From positions 28,052,627 to 28,116,626 of the forward strand of contig CM067070.1 of the NCBI GenBank assembly GCA_033980235.1: a stretch of 64,000 bases of DNA. Direction: 5' to 3'. Positions 45,919 to 56,509 of this stretch are shown piece after piece (positions within the stretch are counted from its first letter, which is position 1; each line of letters begins with the position of its first letter). Made by a program: the position numbers and the translations under genes. This stretch comes from Diadema setosum. Taxonomy: Eukaryota > Echinodermata > Echinoidea > Diadematoida > Diadematidae. The notes beneath the pieces are model-generated. The model did not search any database, had not been told where the DNA came from, and worked only from the letters and a program-made list of their open reading frames with translations.

Positions 45919-46614
45919 GTGACCCTGCACCACAAAACAAACAAAAACTCGCCAGACACGGATCTTTAGTTCAGGGCATATTCTAAAAGAGCAGACTCTA
46001 AGCATTGATGTATGTATAACTCAATTCAAATGGACTTGTCTAACCTATCTAAATGTTAGAAAGAGAGTACACACGCTGGAAAAGTGTGAACGGAGAAAAT
46101 AGGCTCTGAAGTAAAAAGTCTTTTCAAGCGCTTAATCTTTTCCAAGCCACGCTTACTGTGCCATGAATGGGACAAAAAACAGGGCGTTAACCACCGGAGC
46201 GATAACAATAAGGGATTATCAGATTAAGCTTGAATTTAAATAGGCATGCTTTATCAGCTCATTTTGTCCATGATTAATGACAACTTTCAAGGCAGTAGCA
46301 TTATCCTTTCAAAAGTTATTAGAGTTGAAAGTGAAGAGTGTGTACAGGATTTTTAAGAAATGAAAAGTACACTATCTAGAAACATCTAATCACACTGTTC
46401 TACAATAAAGTGTTTAAGAAAAACTGCTAAAAACACAGTTTTGTGTTTGTTTTATGATCCCAAACTTTAACATAATGTAGAAGAAGACTTGCTCTTTCAG
46501 AACATATAGAAAAAAACCCTCAAGATTGGCTAGGTTGACCCATTTCACCTATTTTCTGTCCTCACACAAATTCACTGCGTGCGACTTTTTGTTCGTTTTG
46601 TGATGAACGGTCAC
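45919..46614 (-). mobile_element. GTGACC-MITE, first of a tandem pair
   Basis: Reads as the reverse complement of the family. Begins GTGACCCTGCACCACAAAAC and ends GTTTTGTGATGAACGGTCAC, with ATAT before (45915-45918) and after (46615-46618). Confidence 0.85.
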
Positions 46615-46618
46615 ATAT

Positions 46619-47094
46619 GTGACCCTGCACCTCAAAACAAACAAAAAGTCGCCAGACATGAATTTTTAGTTAAGACCATATTCTGAAAGAGCAGACTTTA
46701 AGCTTTAAAATGATGTATAACTCAAATCAAATGGACTCTCCTAACCTATCTGAATATTGGAAAGAAAGCACAAACTCAGGAAAAGTGTGGACTGAGAAAA
46801 GAAGCTCTGAAGTACAGTGTCTGTGTGGACGAGGTTTTTCAGAAATGAAAAAGGGATTCTAAAGACACACCTAATCACACTACTCTGCCAAAAATGTTCG
46901 AGATAAACTGCTAAAAAACGCACTTTCCTGCCCGTTTTATGATACCAAATTTTAGCATAATGTAAAATAAGACCCGCTCTTTCAGAAAATATGAAAAAGT
47001 CAAGTTCGGCTACGTTGACCCATTTCACTTATTTTCAGTCCTCGTGCAAAATCAGTGTGTGCGACTTTATGTTCGTTTTGAGGTGCACGGTCTT
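46619..47094 (-). mobile_element. GTGACC-MITE, second of a tandem pair, internally deleted
   Basis: Begins GTGACCCTGCACCTCAAAAC directly after the ATAT of the previous copy and ends GTTTTGAGGTGCACGGTC near 47092. About 476 bp instead of 670-700; the part around the CAGCCAGCACGG word is missing. Confidence 0.8.
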
Positions 47095-47150
47095 ATAAGA
47101 TAGTGTCTCCAGCGTTCCTAGGTTGGTAGGAGTCCAGTCCAGTCTCAATA

Positions 47151-47497
47151 GGCGTTTTCACATCAGCCCGATGTTTCGAAATAGCGCGCTATTTTCTTAT
47201 TTGGGAAATTAACCTGATCACGAAATAGCGCAATTTGATAACGTGAATAATAATGATAATTAAGAATAATAATTGACAGTGCTTATATAGCGCATAACAC
47301 AAATTGATAATGTCCCTATGCGCTCAGTAATATCCCTATGCGCTCAATAATGTCCCTATGTGCTCATGAATACAAATTTGCTATTCGCTATTTGATAATG
47401 TTCGGGCTGATGTGAATAGGAAATGAAATCGCGCGCTAATTTGCAATCCCGAAAAATACCTCGAGCTTGGATTTGTATCGGCCGATGTGAAAACTCC
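47151..47497. mobile_element. Short TIR element with inserted TATAGCGC tail
   Basis: Left end GGCGTTTTCACATCAGCCCG; the right end read from the other strand is GGAGTTTTCACATCGGCCGA. The interior has repeated AAATAGCGC-type words and an insertion at about 47248-47375, an AAT-rich stretch plus GCTTATATAGCGC and three copies of a GTCCCTATGCGCTCA word, resembling an L2-type LINE or SINE 3' end. Confidence 0.55.
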
Positions 47498-47679
47498 TTA
47501 TGTGAAGTCTCAGGGTTGTGATAATGACAAGCCCTGATCCTTAAAGTGAGTAGATGCGACATGAATTATGACTGTGTTGTTCCCTAATAACTGGTGATTA
47601 TTTACCGCCTTCAGCCCTCGCCTATGCTCAACAAGAGAAGCTTATCTGAATTCTTTAGTGAATTTTCCCCCTCCTAGAT

Positions 47680-47960
47680 AATGGCTGATATTCGCTTCAC
47701 TGACATATTACATATTCTTGGTGACTTTAATGCCCGCTGGGAAAATTTTTCATCAAGCTTATTTTAGAGTAAGATTGTCAGGCCGTTCATGCATTGAAAG
47801 TTGGGAAAACAAGAGGAATCGAAGTGCTCTTTACACAAGTCATAATACCTTGGTTAACATTTATTCTTTAACAATCTCACAGTCGCATTTCTGTATTCGT
47901 ATTCTATGAGGCCGCAGACATTCAAACTAAGAATGCGAAGATAGCAGAGGTTGATGAAGA
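47680..47960 (+). pseudogene. Weak LINE endonuclease remnant
   Basis: One frame reads ILGDFNARWENFSS near 47715, like the GDFNAR motif of AP-type retrotransposon endonucleases, and a later frame has an N-x-N-x-x-x-L-Y-T-S-H-N-T-L-V pattern. Several stops. Low confidence. Confidence 0.35.
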
Positions 47961-49500
47961 ACAGTAAGTATGATCGTTAAGAACCTGAAAGGAGCTTTTT
48001 GGAATCACGAGAGGCGAGTGTCTCTTCCACCTATCATGCCTTTATATATAGTTCAAGGAACGCCCCCCCTCTCGGATGGTCTCCTCACTCCATCAAAGAT
48101 ATACCAATCACCGATGGAATCCACCCTTCCCTTCTCTTCATTGATAGGGAGCTTTAGATTTGCAGCGCAGACGTTAGAGACGACGATTGAGCTGAACGTT
48201 TTCCTCTCCCCTGCGTCGTACTGAAAAAGAGCTTTAGATTGCGTTGGGACGCAACAACAATAAAACGGCGCCCCATATGATTGGTGCATGAAGTAGATCT
48301 GTACGTCGCAAATTGTGCGGACGTAAAAATAGCCCAGAACGCCTAGTAAAAAACTCAGACGACGCAACTAAAAATAGATCGACGTGACACGCGCTTCTGC
48401 GCATGCTCAGAACATTTTTTTTTTCTCTCTGAACGTCCCCGTCTCGAAAATCTAAATATTCCTGATATCTTCACTCCCGATGACGTAGAAGACTTTCCCT
48501 TTCACTCACTGTTCACACCCCGGTGAAATCATCATCTCTTCTCTCGGTTTTATTAGTCGGCTTCTAAGCCTTTGTAAATAAACTGAGAGAAACGAACGCT
48601 TTAATGAGTCATTTTCCTTCAGTTCCATCTTATTTCTTGTCAGATGCTTTGACATCACATCCGCGGAAAGACGCAGTGATTGGTCGCTGTTGCTCTTATT
48701 GTCTTTCATCTATTTGTATAGCCAATGTGCCTACAGAATGGTATTGCTTTTATGGTTGTCACTCTTGCTTCCACATAGGAGGATTAAATGTATTGATACA
48801 CTAATTGCTACGACCATAATGCATTGTGAGACTTCGGTGATAGGATAGTAGAGCTTACTATGCTGGTCATCATGATTGCAAATTAATTGCCTTCCACAAA
48901 TACTCAGATGAGACGACCCAATGTAGTTTAAGGGGAAACAGCAGTACCGATATAGGGCCTACACATAAAGACGTACCTGACTGCCATGAATGCATTACTC
49001 ACTATGCCAACTGAGACTCAGTTGATTACTCTCCTTTATCGCTGAATTCGTAGCTAAAATGTGTACGAGTTTAATCAACGCGACAACCATCGACCTGTTT
49101 ACTCTGTATGGGGGGAAAAATAATGTATGTTGTGCATGCTCATTGATGTAAAAGGGGTGGGGAGGGGAGGGGGGGGGGGGGGCAGGTCCGTGATCAAAAG
49201 TTGTCATTGGTCGTACCACTCAATCGGAGAGAAATGTTTCAAAAAGGAAGTCGAAAGCCTTCCATGGAAGGAAATGATTTTTTTTTCTCTAGACTCAATT
49301 ATCAAATTGTTAAATGATTTGAAGATTTAATGGGAAAATAACGCAACAATCACATAATTTTACTCTTTGAAACGAAAAGAACCACACCAATATTCCACCA
49401 AAATTAAGTGTGCCCCGGATCATTTCCACGTATAACTTTGCAGAGAAAGTGTTTAGATCGAGCTCTAAAAACCAACGTATTGGTGAAAGACGGTCACAAT
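47961..49500. other. Intergenic stretch, no gene seen
   Basis: Contains a G run near 49160-49182 and otherwise no supported feature. Confidence 0.45.
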
Positions 49501-49549
49501 GAAAACAAAATTTATGTGCAGAATAAAAAAAAAAAAAAATAAATAAATA

Positions 49550-49554
49550 TATAT

Positions 49555-49588
<34 letters not shown>
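49550..49588. repeat. (TA)n microsatellite at the insertion site
   Basis: TA repeats directly abut the left terminus of the Ngaro-like element; probably the pre-existing target. Confidence 0.9.
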
Positions 49589-49590
<2 letters not shown>

Positions 49591-49896
49591 CCTTTAACGG
49601 CGCTAGTCGTTAAAAGGGGTTTACACTCGCTCACTGACTTGTTTTCTGCCTTTGAGGGCGTTCGGCGCCAGTCGGAGCCTGAGAGCAGGCGGCATACGCA
49701 AAGAGCGCCGCCGAAAACATGAACGAGTGATCTCCTTTGATGGTTCCCGATGGCGCAACCGCATTAGTACGCTTAGCAGTGCGCGTGGGAAAGCTGAACA
49801 TTATCGTGGGAAAGTTTAGCAGTTAATGTGAGAAGGGATCATTCTGTACGTGGATTTCACGGAGAGAGCATCAATTTTGGGCCCTCGCTTAAATTA
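49589..49896 (+). repeat. Split direct repeat A1 (left terminus)
   Basis: 308 bp, identical to 54779-55086. Begins TTCCTTTAACGGCGCTAGTC; CCTTTAACG and CGTTAAAAGG in the first 30 bp can pair as a hairpin. It probably contains the element's 5' UTR and transcription start, because the gag-like ORF begins near its end. Confidence 0.93.
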
Positions 49897-50352
49897 TTGT
49901 ATAGAGCTATTCATTCGGATACAAAATCGTCAATTCTTGCTACGATCAGAGGCAGTGGAATTTCCAAGATGCCAAAGCACATGCCAAAACATCCGCAGCG
50001 GAAAACTTCACGGGCTGCAGCATCGGCCAGCGCTCCTCCTGTACCGACAAGAGCAAGGAGGATTGCTCGGAATGCTCCCGCACCCAGTACACGCCGGGAA
50101 GGAACGACTACTCCCCCTCCAGTGTCCTCGCGATCCGCGGGGTCGGCGGCCCGAAGCCCAGCAGACGAACATAATACCAGCCGGGGCCCCGGCGCAAGTT
50201 CCGCTGTTGGGCAGCCGGACTACAGGGTGCAGACGGAGGACCGTGCTACGGGGCAGGCGGCCGGGAGGCGAGCTCATGTGACGGCCCAGCCTGAGCAGGA
50301 CATGGGTGGCGCGGTCGGCGATAACGGTGAGTACCCAATGAAGGGCTGCTAG
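49828..50352 (+). CDS. Gag-like ORF of the Ngaro-like element
   Basis: 174 codons from an ATG inside A1. Highly Arg/Pro/Ala/Ser-rich middle (about residues 50-150) without a recognised fold, which is usual for gag of these elements. A GTGAGT donor-like site occurs near 50329, so the true gag product may be spliced onward. A downstream ATG at 49970 (MPKHMPKHPQRK) may be the real start. Confidence 0.45.
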   Translation: MRRDHSVRGFHGESINFGPSLKLLYRAIHSDTKSSILATIRGSGISKMPKHMPKHPQRKTSRAAASASAPPVPTRARRIARNAPAPSTRREGTTTPPPVSSRSAGSAARSPADEHNTSRGPGASSAVGQPDYRVQTEDRATGQAAGRRAHVTAQPEQDMGGAVGDNGEYPMKGC

Positions 50353-50681
50353 TGCCTTGGCCTACGGTGACCGTACATAAGGTTAATGAAATGCCTGTGA
50401 TCGAGGACGATGAACAGGGTCAGTCGTCAGACACTGGATTCCCGAAGCCTCCCCTGATGTCGACACCTAGGGAAGAGCTAGGTTCAACGGTTCCCATATC
50501 GACCAAAGAAAAGATATGGAAGGGCGAGTTTGTAGATTTGGGTTGTTTACTCAAGAATGCCCCGATTCAAAGTGATCAAACCCCTATACTCAGGTGCTGC
50601 ACTAACTGCGACCAGATTCAGATCGCATTCAGATCGAGGAGTTGTACAAAACGGTGCCGTTTCGGCGCTATATTTTCTTAA
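50352..50681 (+). CDS. Second gag-like ORF
   Basis: 109 codons in another frame. It contains an acidic segment and the stretch STKEKIWKGEFVDLGCLLKN, a K-I-W-x-G-x-F-V-D-L-x-x-L-L pattern that I associate with gag-like proteins of recombinase-encoding retroelements. After about residue 85 the sequence looks random, suggesting the ORF is cut by the internal deletion. Confidence 0.4.
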   Translation: MPWPTVTVHKVNEMPVIEDDEQGQSSDTGFPKPPLMSTPREELGSTVPISTKEKIWKGEFVDLGCLLKNAPIQSDQTPILRCCTNCDQIQIAFRSRSCTKRCRFGAIFS

Positions 50682-50689
50682 TTTTTCAA

Positions 50690-51300
50690 CAAAAAATACT
50701 AGGATTATTTACATGGGTCGATTAAACCTAAATGATTGATTTCGGTGACTGATGCATTTCATTGCTTATGATGCAGAAAATGTTGTCTTATAAGGCGAAT
50801 ATCTTCAGCTCAACGATGCTCACTAAAACTCACAATCACTTGCACATGCGCACAGCATGCATGCAGTGCAGTGCATTGACAGCTGTATTGCTGGCTACAT
50901 GATGCATATTCATTTCACCTTATATGCACCGTGCGATGGTGCATCAGGCATATCCTTGAGCGTCCGTAACGTTGACGTCATTGTTCACGCATGCGTAGAT
51001 GCGTACTAATGGATATAGCAGCAAGTCTTTCCACTGTTGCACTAGGGCAGGCCGCTTATTACTCCTAAAAATGTGGAAAATTTTGCACTTTCTAGATAAA
51101 TGGGTGAGAAGAACCAAGTCGAAAATGTAATGCATATTTCATTTTTTTTTTATTGTCACTGTGTTTATGATAGAAATTTAGCCGTGCTTTATTTGTGAAG
51201 TCGCCGTGAATGTGGCAATGGAGTTATTCGTGATTTTTGCTCCCGCTCAGCTGCGAGGTAGCCGCCAGGACCGCGCCTTGCGGCGCGGTCTCCGGGGCTA
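50690..51300 (+). other. Region where RT/RNase H would be expected; nothing coding
   Basis: AT-rich sequence lacking any reverse transcriptase motif in any frame; probably foreign or scrambled sequence left at the internal deletion. Confidence 0.5.
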
Positions 51301-51366
51301 GTGCTGCACTACAACTACAGCCGCAGCGCAAAGTCCCACGAATTACCACCATAGAGCAGTGAACTA

Positions 51367-51759
51367 GTGCCTTCACTGTATACGCATCAGTGTATACCGA
51401 GAGACACGGTTCCCGGGCGAGAGAGTTGTTCAAGTATATGGACGTCGTTAGATCTGCTGCTCGTTTTCCCGGCTATGGCTGGCGCACTAGAGTCGCGTTT
51501 CACCTCCCACTCATTCCGAATAGGTGCTACCACGGCGGCAGCAGTAGCGGGTTTTGACTCGCAGGTAATCCAGCAGATGGGGCGCTGGGTGACAGATACA
51601 CATAAACGTTACATTCGCATAAATTTGGTAGGGGCAGAATTAACTATACACTGCCCTGTCGCTGTACACAAGTGTAAGTCGCGACAGCTTAGCGCACGGG
51701 GTCTGGTCGGGCTAGGGCAGAATAGTCCCTTACATGTTGGGGACAGTTTATGTTCGTAG
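51367..51759 (+). pseudogene. Tyrosine recombinase, C-terminal catalytic part
   Basis: The frame reads LESRFTSHSFRIGATTAAAV, then QVIQQMGRWVTDTHKRYIRI: the HxxR box (HSFR), the GRW box (H/W position) and the nucleophile Tyr (KRYIR) in the correct order and spacing of the tyrosine recombinase superfamily (PF00589). The upstream part with the first catalytic Arg is lost or out of frame before about 51480. In the family this enzyme integrates the circular DNA intermediate. The present copy cannot encode a full enzyme. Confidence 0.85.
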
Positions 51760-52062
51760 CTTCATGTTGCTATAGCTACTAAAATAGTGGATATGTTTTT
51801 GTTATGTTGGTATATACTGTGGTATGCTGAGGAACGAGGGTCTTGCTCACTACAACATTCAGTTTGAGCACATAAACTTTTGTAAATTAACATGTTAGAT
51901 TATAGACCAGTTCAAGTATGATTAACCCAGTTTAGTAGGGTTAACCCAGCTTAGAAATTGTGAATTATGTCGAAAAGTATGGACAATTTTACTATATACA
52001 AAGGCTTGGGCATATAGAGCAAATATTTGGTTGAGCTAGACGCTGCCGGGTGATAGTTTTCT

Positions 52063-52671
52063 TTGTTTTTCAGGCAGGCGAGGCCGGCGTACGATCCTGG
52101 TAGTTGGGGACTGGTAGTGTACTGGGCCGGGAGATTCGCCAGTCGAGAGGGAGTCCAAGCAATGAGGCAGCGGGCTCCAGTCCAATGGAGAGGATATAGG
52201 GGGCTTCGACTCGGCCAGGTTCATAGCAGGCTGGAATCGATTCTTTCGTCTCAGCACTTCTGCAACTTGTCACACGTCATCATCCACGCGGGTACAAACG
52301 ACATCGGGTTTTTTCCGAAGAAAGCACGGATTGAGCTGGTCTCAGAGACAATGTTTGAATTGCAGCAACTTCTTCCAGAAGCAATGATTGTTTGGTCGGA
52401 AATCCTGCCAAGGAGGAAATACGCCCGTTTTGCGGATTCCCACCAGAATTGGGCTGATAGGATTCGCCTTGCTTTGAACAAGCGAACACGCGCATGTTGT
52501 CTGCAAGCAGGGGCTCCTGTTATTACGCATCAAGCCATCCGACATCATGACGCCACTCTTTACAGACAAGACGGGATGCACTTATCCGATGTTGGCATAG
52601 CACTATTTCTAAAAGACCTCAGAAGCGGGATAGCCGACATGATAATTGATATGATAATAATTAATAATTGA
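52063..52671 (+). pseudogene. SGNH hydrolase domain, frameshifted at the active-site serine
   Basis: Reads VVYWAGRFASREGVQAMRQR, HVIIHAGTNDIGFFPKKARI (block III, G-x-N-D type) and QDGMHLSDVGIALFLKDL (block V, D-x-x-H). The expected block I (G-D-S) precedes: one frame reads RRTILVVGD and then the sequence jumps frame into LVVYWAGR, so about four bases including the serine codon are missing near 52105. A strong acceptor (TTTGTTTTTCAG, ending 52074) precedes RRGRRTILVVGD, so this domain was probably a separate exon. Such hydrolase domains are known in Ngaro elements and some LINEs; their role is unclear. Confidence 0.82.
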
Positions 52672-53560
52672 TATGATTTATATAGCGCCAAATCCTCTCT
52701 GCAGAGTGCTGAAGAGAAAGTGAAGGAGACAAAGACATACAAATATCAAATACATGTAACGAGTAATCAAATTGAGACTTTAAACAAGTGAGTTTTTAGA
52801 CTGCTTTTAAAAGGGTCTGATGAAGAACAATTTTTTTTTTTTTTACGGCTGAAGGTAAGTTATTCCATAAGGTGGGAGCAGCACGGCTAAAGGCACGTGT
52901 GCCCCATATTGTAGTGAATCTTGGAATTATCAGAGAACCGGAGTTTGATGAACGTAGAGATCTAGCAGGGATGTAATTATGGAGTAAGTCAATGTTAAAC
53001 TGAGGAGCAGCGCCCTGAATGCAATGAAAAGTCAGAAGTAACATCTTAAAAATAATGCGATCTTTGACTGGTAACCAATGAAGTGATCTCAAAATAGGGG
53101 TGATGTGAGTGTGCTTCTTGGATAGTGTAATGATGCGTGCTGCCGCATTTTGAAGCCTCTGTAGCATGGAGAGCTGAGTTAAATGAGACAGAGTTTCCAA
53201 AATCGAGCCTAGTGGATATCAAAGCATGGACTAATTTTTCGGTAGAAGATCGGTTCAAATATTTTCTAATGAAGCCGATATTGCGAAGTTGGTATCTTAC
53301 AGATCTACAAATGCTAGAAACTTGATGAGACATAGTGATATGAGCTAGGTGTGGTTTGCTTTTGTTTTGTTTTGTTTTTGTCTTTTTATGTGTCAGTTGC
53401 CTCTTGCACTCACGTTGGGTACACCAATAATGATGTACCACAAATCTTTATTGGTACAGGTATGTACTCTGAATTTGGCAAAACCTATAACGACTGTTTA
53501 ATTAGCTAGGAGTGATTTGTTTTTGTTTCCCCTTTTCACTCACAATAACGTGGGCACATC
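52640..53560 (-). mobile_element. 5'-truncated LINE inserted in the Ngaro-like element
   Basis: The minus strand encodes the RT C-terminal region: SICRSVRYQLRNIGFIRKYL, HALISTRLDFGNSV, LQRLQNAAARIITLSKKHTH, ILRSLHWLPVKDRIIFKMLL and APTLWNNLPSAV, a pattern typical of CR1/L2/Rex-like LINEs. The 3' end carries ATTTATATAGCGCC and an AAT-rich tail at about 52640-52690. One frameshift near 53160. Its 5' border is not sharply defined. Confidence 0.8.
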
Positions 53561-53960
53561 AATACCTACTACAATGTTTGATTGATGCATGTACTGAGAA
53601 TTTTGTTAAACAATAGCAACTATGTCCAAGTTAAATAATAATAATAGACACGGGTAGTGAGGTTGCTAATGAAAGGTGTTCATTAGATTGATAAGGGAGT
53701 CTATGAGATCGTTTTGAGTTCGATAACTCCCAAGTTTGGTAGTAAATGTTTTGTAATGTTTTGTGGGGCTAGAGATAGTCATAAAATGCCTTTACTATAG
53801 GATGTAAACTAGCTCTTGTCCCGATGTGTGCTTTCTAGATTAACGTTGTGTATAGCAAAACAACAACAACAAAATATGTGTAACGTGGATCTTTATTGCG
53901 TCCCCCCTTTTACCGCTGTACCGCTCTCCTGCGCATTGGCGGCGGGCTGTGCCCGTATGG

Positions 53961-54778
53961 CGGAAATTGTTCATTTCTGGGCCTCTGCGCAGATGTAGTT
54001 TATACAGTACATGAAATGTTTTCCACTTGTTATGTCAAACTCGTAGGGAAGGGTGTATTTCGGAATGTTTGTTTTATTAACAATTGTTATTGTGGCCATT
54101 TATGCATCAAGAGGCACCGTGAGGAAAGCCGGCGGGTCACGGACGCGCCCGCCTGTGACTAGTGCCGAGCACTTTTCTGATGCAGGGGGCTTTTGTATAT
54201 GGGTCTGTACGCGCTTGTGGGTTCCGAGTTGAGTGGGCTCGCCTGTCAATCAGAGAAGTCCATTGTAGTTATACTCGATGGGGATACTTCTCGGATTACC
54301 ATGCAGGGAGTCCTCCGACAAGGGCCTAAGAGGCAAGGCGGGATCCGGGGTGCTTGTCTGTAGGTGGCCCGTACGCAGAGAGCACTGCCATATATATATG
54401 TTGTTGTATTCCACGGTGCAGATGCTCGTCATGAGATGAATACAAATTTGCGGAGAGAAAACCCGGGTCCTTCCAGAGTTAGACATAGCAGTGGCGTGTT
54501 TGAAAGCACTTACTACTTGGATGATATTGCTGTTTGTCGGTGTAAAATTACCGAATCCTGAAACCGGAAAGTATAATTGTGTATAACAAGCATTGGTATG
54601 ATCATGTTTTTACTTTCTCGTCTATAAAGTGTACAACCCTATCATGTTATCATGAGTAACTATGTTATGTAATGTGGTAAGCACTTTTTGTTTTGGTAAA
54701 CTTGTACTCTCCAATAAATCCACGAACATGCATACGCCATTCTCGGTTTGTCTTATGTCGGAAGTGCAGTGGGTGTAA
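53961..54778 (+). repeat. Split direct repeat B1
   Basis: 818 bp, identical to B2 except for one extra G in the GATGGGGATAC run. Contains an AATAAA at 54713-54718, about 60 bp before its end, probably the element's polyadenylation signal. ORFs inside repeat exactly in B2 and have no recognised domain. Confidence 0.93.
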
Positions 54779-55086
54779 TTCCTTTAACGGCGCTAGTCGT
54801 TAAAAGGGGTTTACACTCGCTCACTGACTTGTTTTCTGCCTTTGAGGGCGTTCGGCGCCAGTCGGAGCCTGAGAGCAGGCGGCATACGCAAAGAGCGCCG
54901 CCGAAAACATGAACGAGTGATCTCCTTTGATGGTTCCCGATGGCGCAACCGCATTAGTACGCTTAGCAGTGCGCGTGGGAAAGCTGAACATTATCGTGGG
55001 AAAGTTTAGCAGTTAATGTGAGAAGGGATCATTCTGTACGTGGATTTCACGGAGAGAGCATCAATTTTGGGCCCTCGCTTAAATTA
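54779..55086 (+). repeat. Split direct repeat A2
   Basis: 308 bp identical to A1, directly joined to B1 without spacer. After it (ACCCACCCC) the sequence diverges from the A1 context. Confidence 0.93.
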
Positions 55087-55690
55087 CCCACCCCATAACC
55101 ACCCCCTACACTTTTTCCTAATAAAAATGCATTGATTATTTGTGAAAGTCGTCGATACACAAGTAAATTTGGAATTACTCGAATTATAATTAAATGCCTA
55201 TTGACCTATCGATGTGGCAGGTAATAGACATTGAGGAAAGTTGTGCTGTACAGCCAAAACTAATTGCTGAATTAATAGGAATTTAATTTTTGTTATCTTA
55301 TAGTTTGAGATCGTTGTCCTTAAACAAGTGTGGACGGATATCGCGCTAAAGGCGGATTATATGTCCGAGTGATGAGGGAATCGCAATGTGTGATCGTCTA
55401 AGGAATCCCAGACAGGACTATCTTGTTGTCGAAGTCTAGCTTGGCAGGTTGGGGCTTTTCTGCCATTTTTTCCTCAAAGGTTTTTTTTGGCAGTTTTTCA
55501 CCCAATCCTGGGGTCTCCTTCCCTCCGGGGACGCGCGCGGCTTCGCGCCGTGGACGCGCGGCGGCGCTGGGGCTGTGTTCCTCACGGTACGGGGCATGGG
55601 CCCATGGGGTGACACAAATCTGGGTGGCGTCGCTTCGTGTTCATGACTGGTGCGGTGCTGCGCGTCTTTTCTGGTGGGGATTGGTAGAGC
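55087..55690 (+). other. Unique 604 bp between A2 and B2
   Basis: The left part is AT-rich; the right part (55500-55690) is GC-rich with many CpG. No homologue in the window and no recognised protein domain. It would be present in the element's right end only. Confidence 0.6.
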
Positions 55691-56507
55691 CGGAAATTGT
55701 TCATTTCTGGGCCTCTGCGCAGATGTAGTTTATACAGTACATGAAATGTTTTCCACTTGTTATGTCAAACTCGTAGGGAAGGGTGTATTTCGGAATGTTT
55801 GTTTTATTAACAATTGTTATTGTGGCCATTTATGCATCAAGAGGCACCGTGAGGAAAGCCGGCGGGTCACGGACGCGCCCGCCTGTGACTAGTGCCGAGC
55901 ACTTTTCTGATGCAGGGGGCTTTTGTATATGGGTCTGTACGCGCTTGTGGGTTCCGAGTTGAGTGGGCTCGCCTGTCAATCAGAGAAGTCCATTGTAGTT
56001 ATACTCGATGGGATACTTCTCGGATTACCATGCAGGGAGTCCTCCGACAAGGGCCTAAGAGGCAAGGCGGGATCCGGGGTGCTTGTCTGTAGGTGGCCCG
56101 TACGCAGAGAGCACTGCCATATATATATGTTGTTGTATTCCACGGTGCAGATGCTCGTCATGAGATGAATACAAATTTGCGGAGAGAAAACCCGGGTCCT
56201 TCCAGAGTTAGACATAGCAGTGGCGTGTTTGAAAGCACTTACTACTTGGATGATATTGCTGTTTGTCGGTGTAAAATTACCGAATCCTGAAACCGGAAAG
56301 TATAATTGTGTATAACAAGCATTGGTATGATCATGTTTTTACTTTCTCGTCTATAAAGTGTACAACCCTATCATGTTATCATGAGTAACTATGTTATGTA
56401 ATGTGGTAAGCACTTTTTGTTTTGGTAAACTTGTACTCTCCAATAAATCCACGAACATGCATACGCCATTCTCGGTTTGTCTTATGTCGGAAGTGCAGTG
56501 GGTGTAA
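55691..56507 (+). repeat. Split direct repeat B2 (right terminus)
   Basis: 817 bp, one base different from B1. AATAAA at 56442-56447. Ends GCAGTGGGTGTAA, followed by unrelated flank ATACCCATAC. Confidence 0.93.
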
Positions 56508-56509
56508 AT

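Larger units (their letters stand above)
49589..56507 (+). mobile_element. Ngaro-like (DIRS order) tyrosine-recombinase retrotransposon, non-autonomous
   Basis: The repeat layout is A1 (49589-49896) - internal region - B1 (53961-54778) immediately joined to A2 (54779-55086) - 604 bp - B2 (55691-56507). This is the split-direct-repeat architecture known for Ngaro and PAT-type elements, in which the internal B1A2 junction represents the junction of the circular intermediate. Internal coding remnants in order are a gag-like ORF, the C-terminal catalytic half of a tyrosine recombinase, and an SGNH hydrolase, a domain known from Ngaro elements. Reverse transcriptase and RNase H are absent, so the ~4 kb interior is deleted. 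A LINE fragment is inserted near 52640-53560. No target duplication is expected for recombinase-mediated insertion and none is seen. Confidence 0.87.

Noticed and set aside
50008..50277. 89-codon minus-strand ORF opposite the gag-like ORF
   Set aside because: Antisense shadow of GC-rich sequence; the plus strand fits the element's orientation.
54250..56290. ORFs of about 65-88 codons in the B repeats
   Set aside because: They are duplicated exactly because B1 and B2 are copies of the same repeat; no recognised domain, so identity is not evidence of selection.
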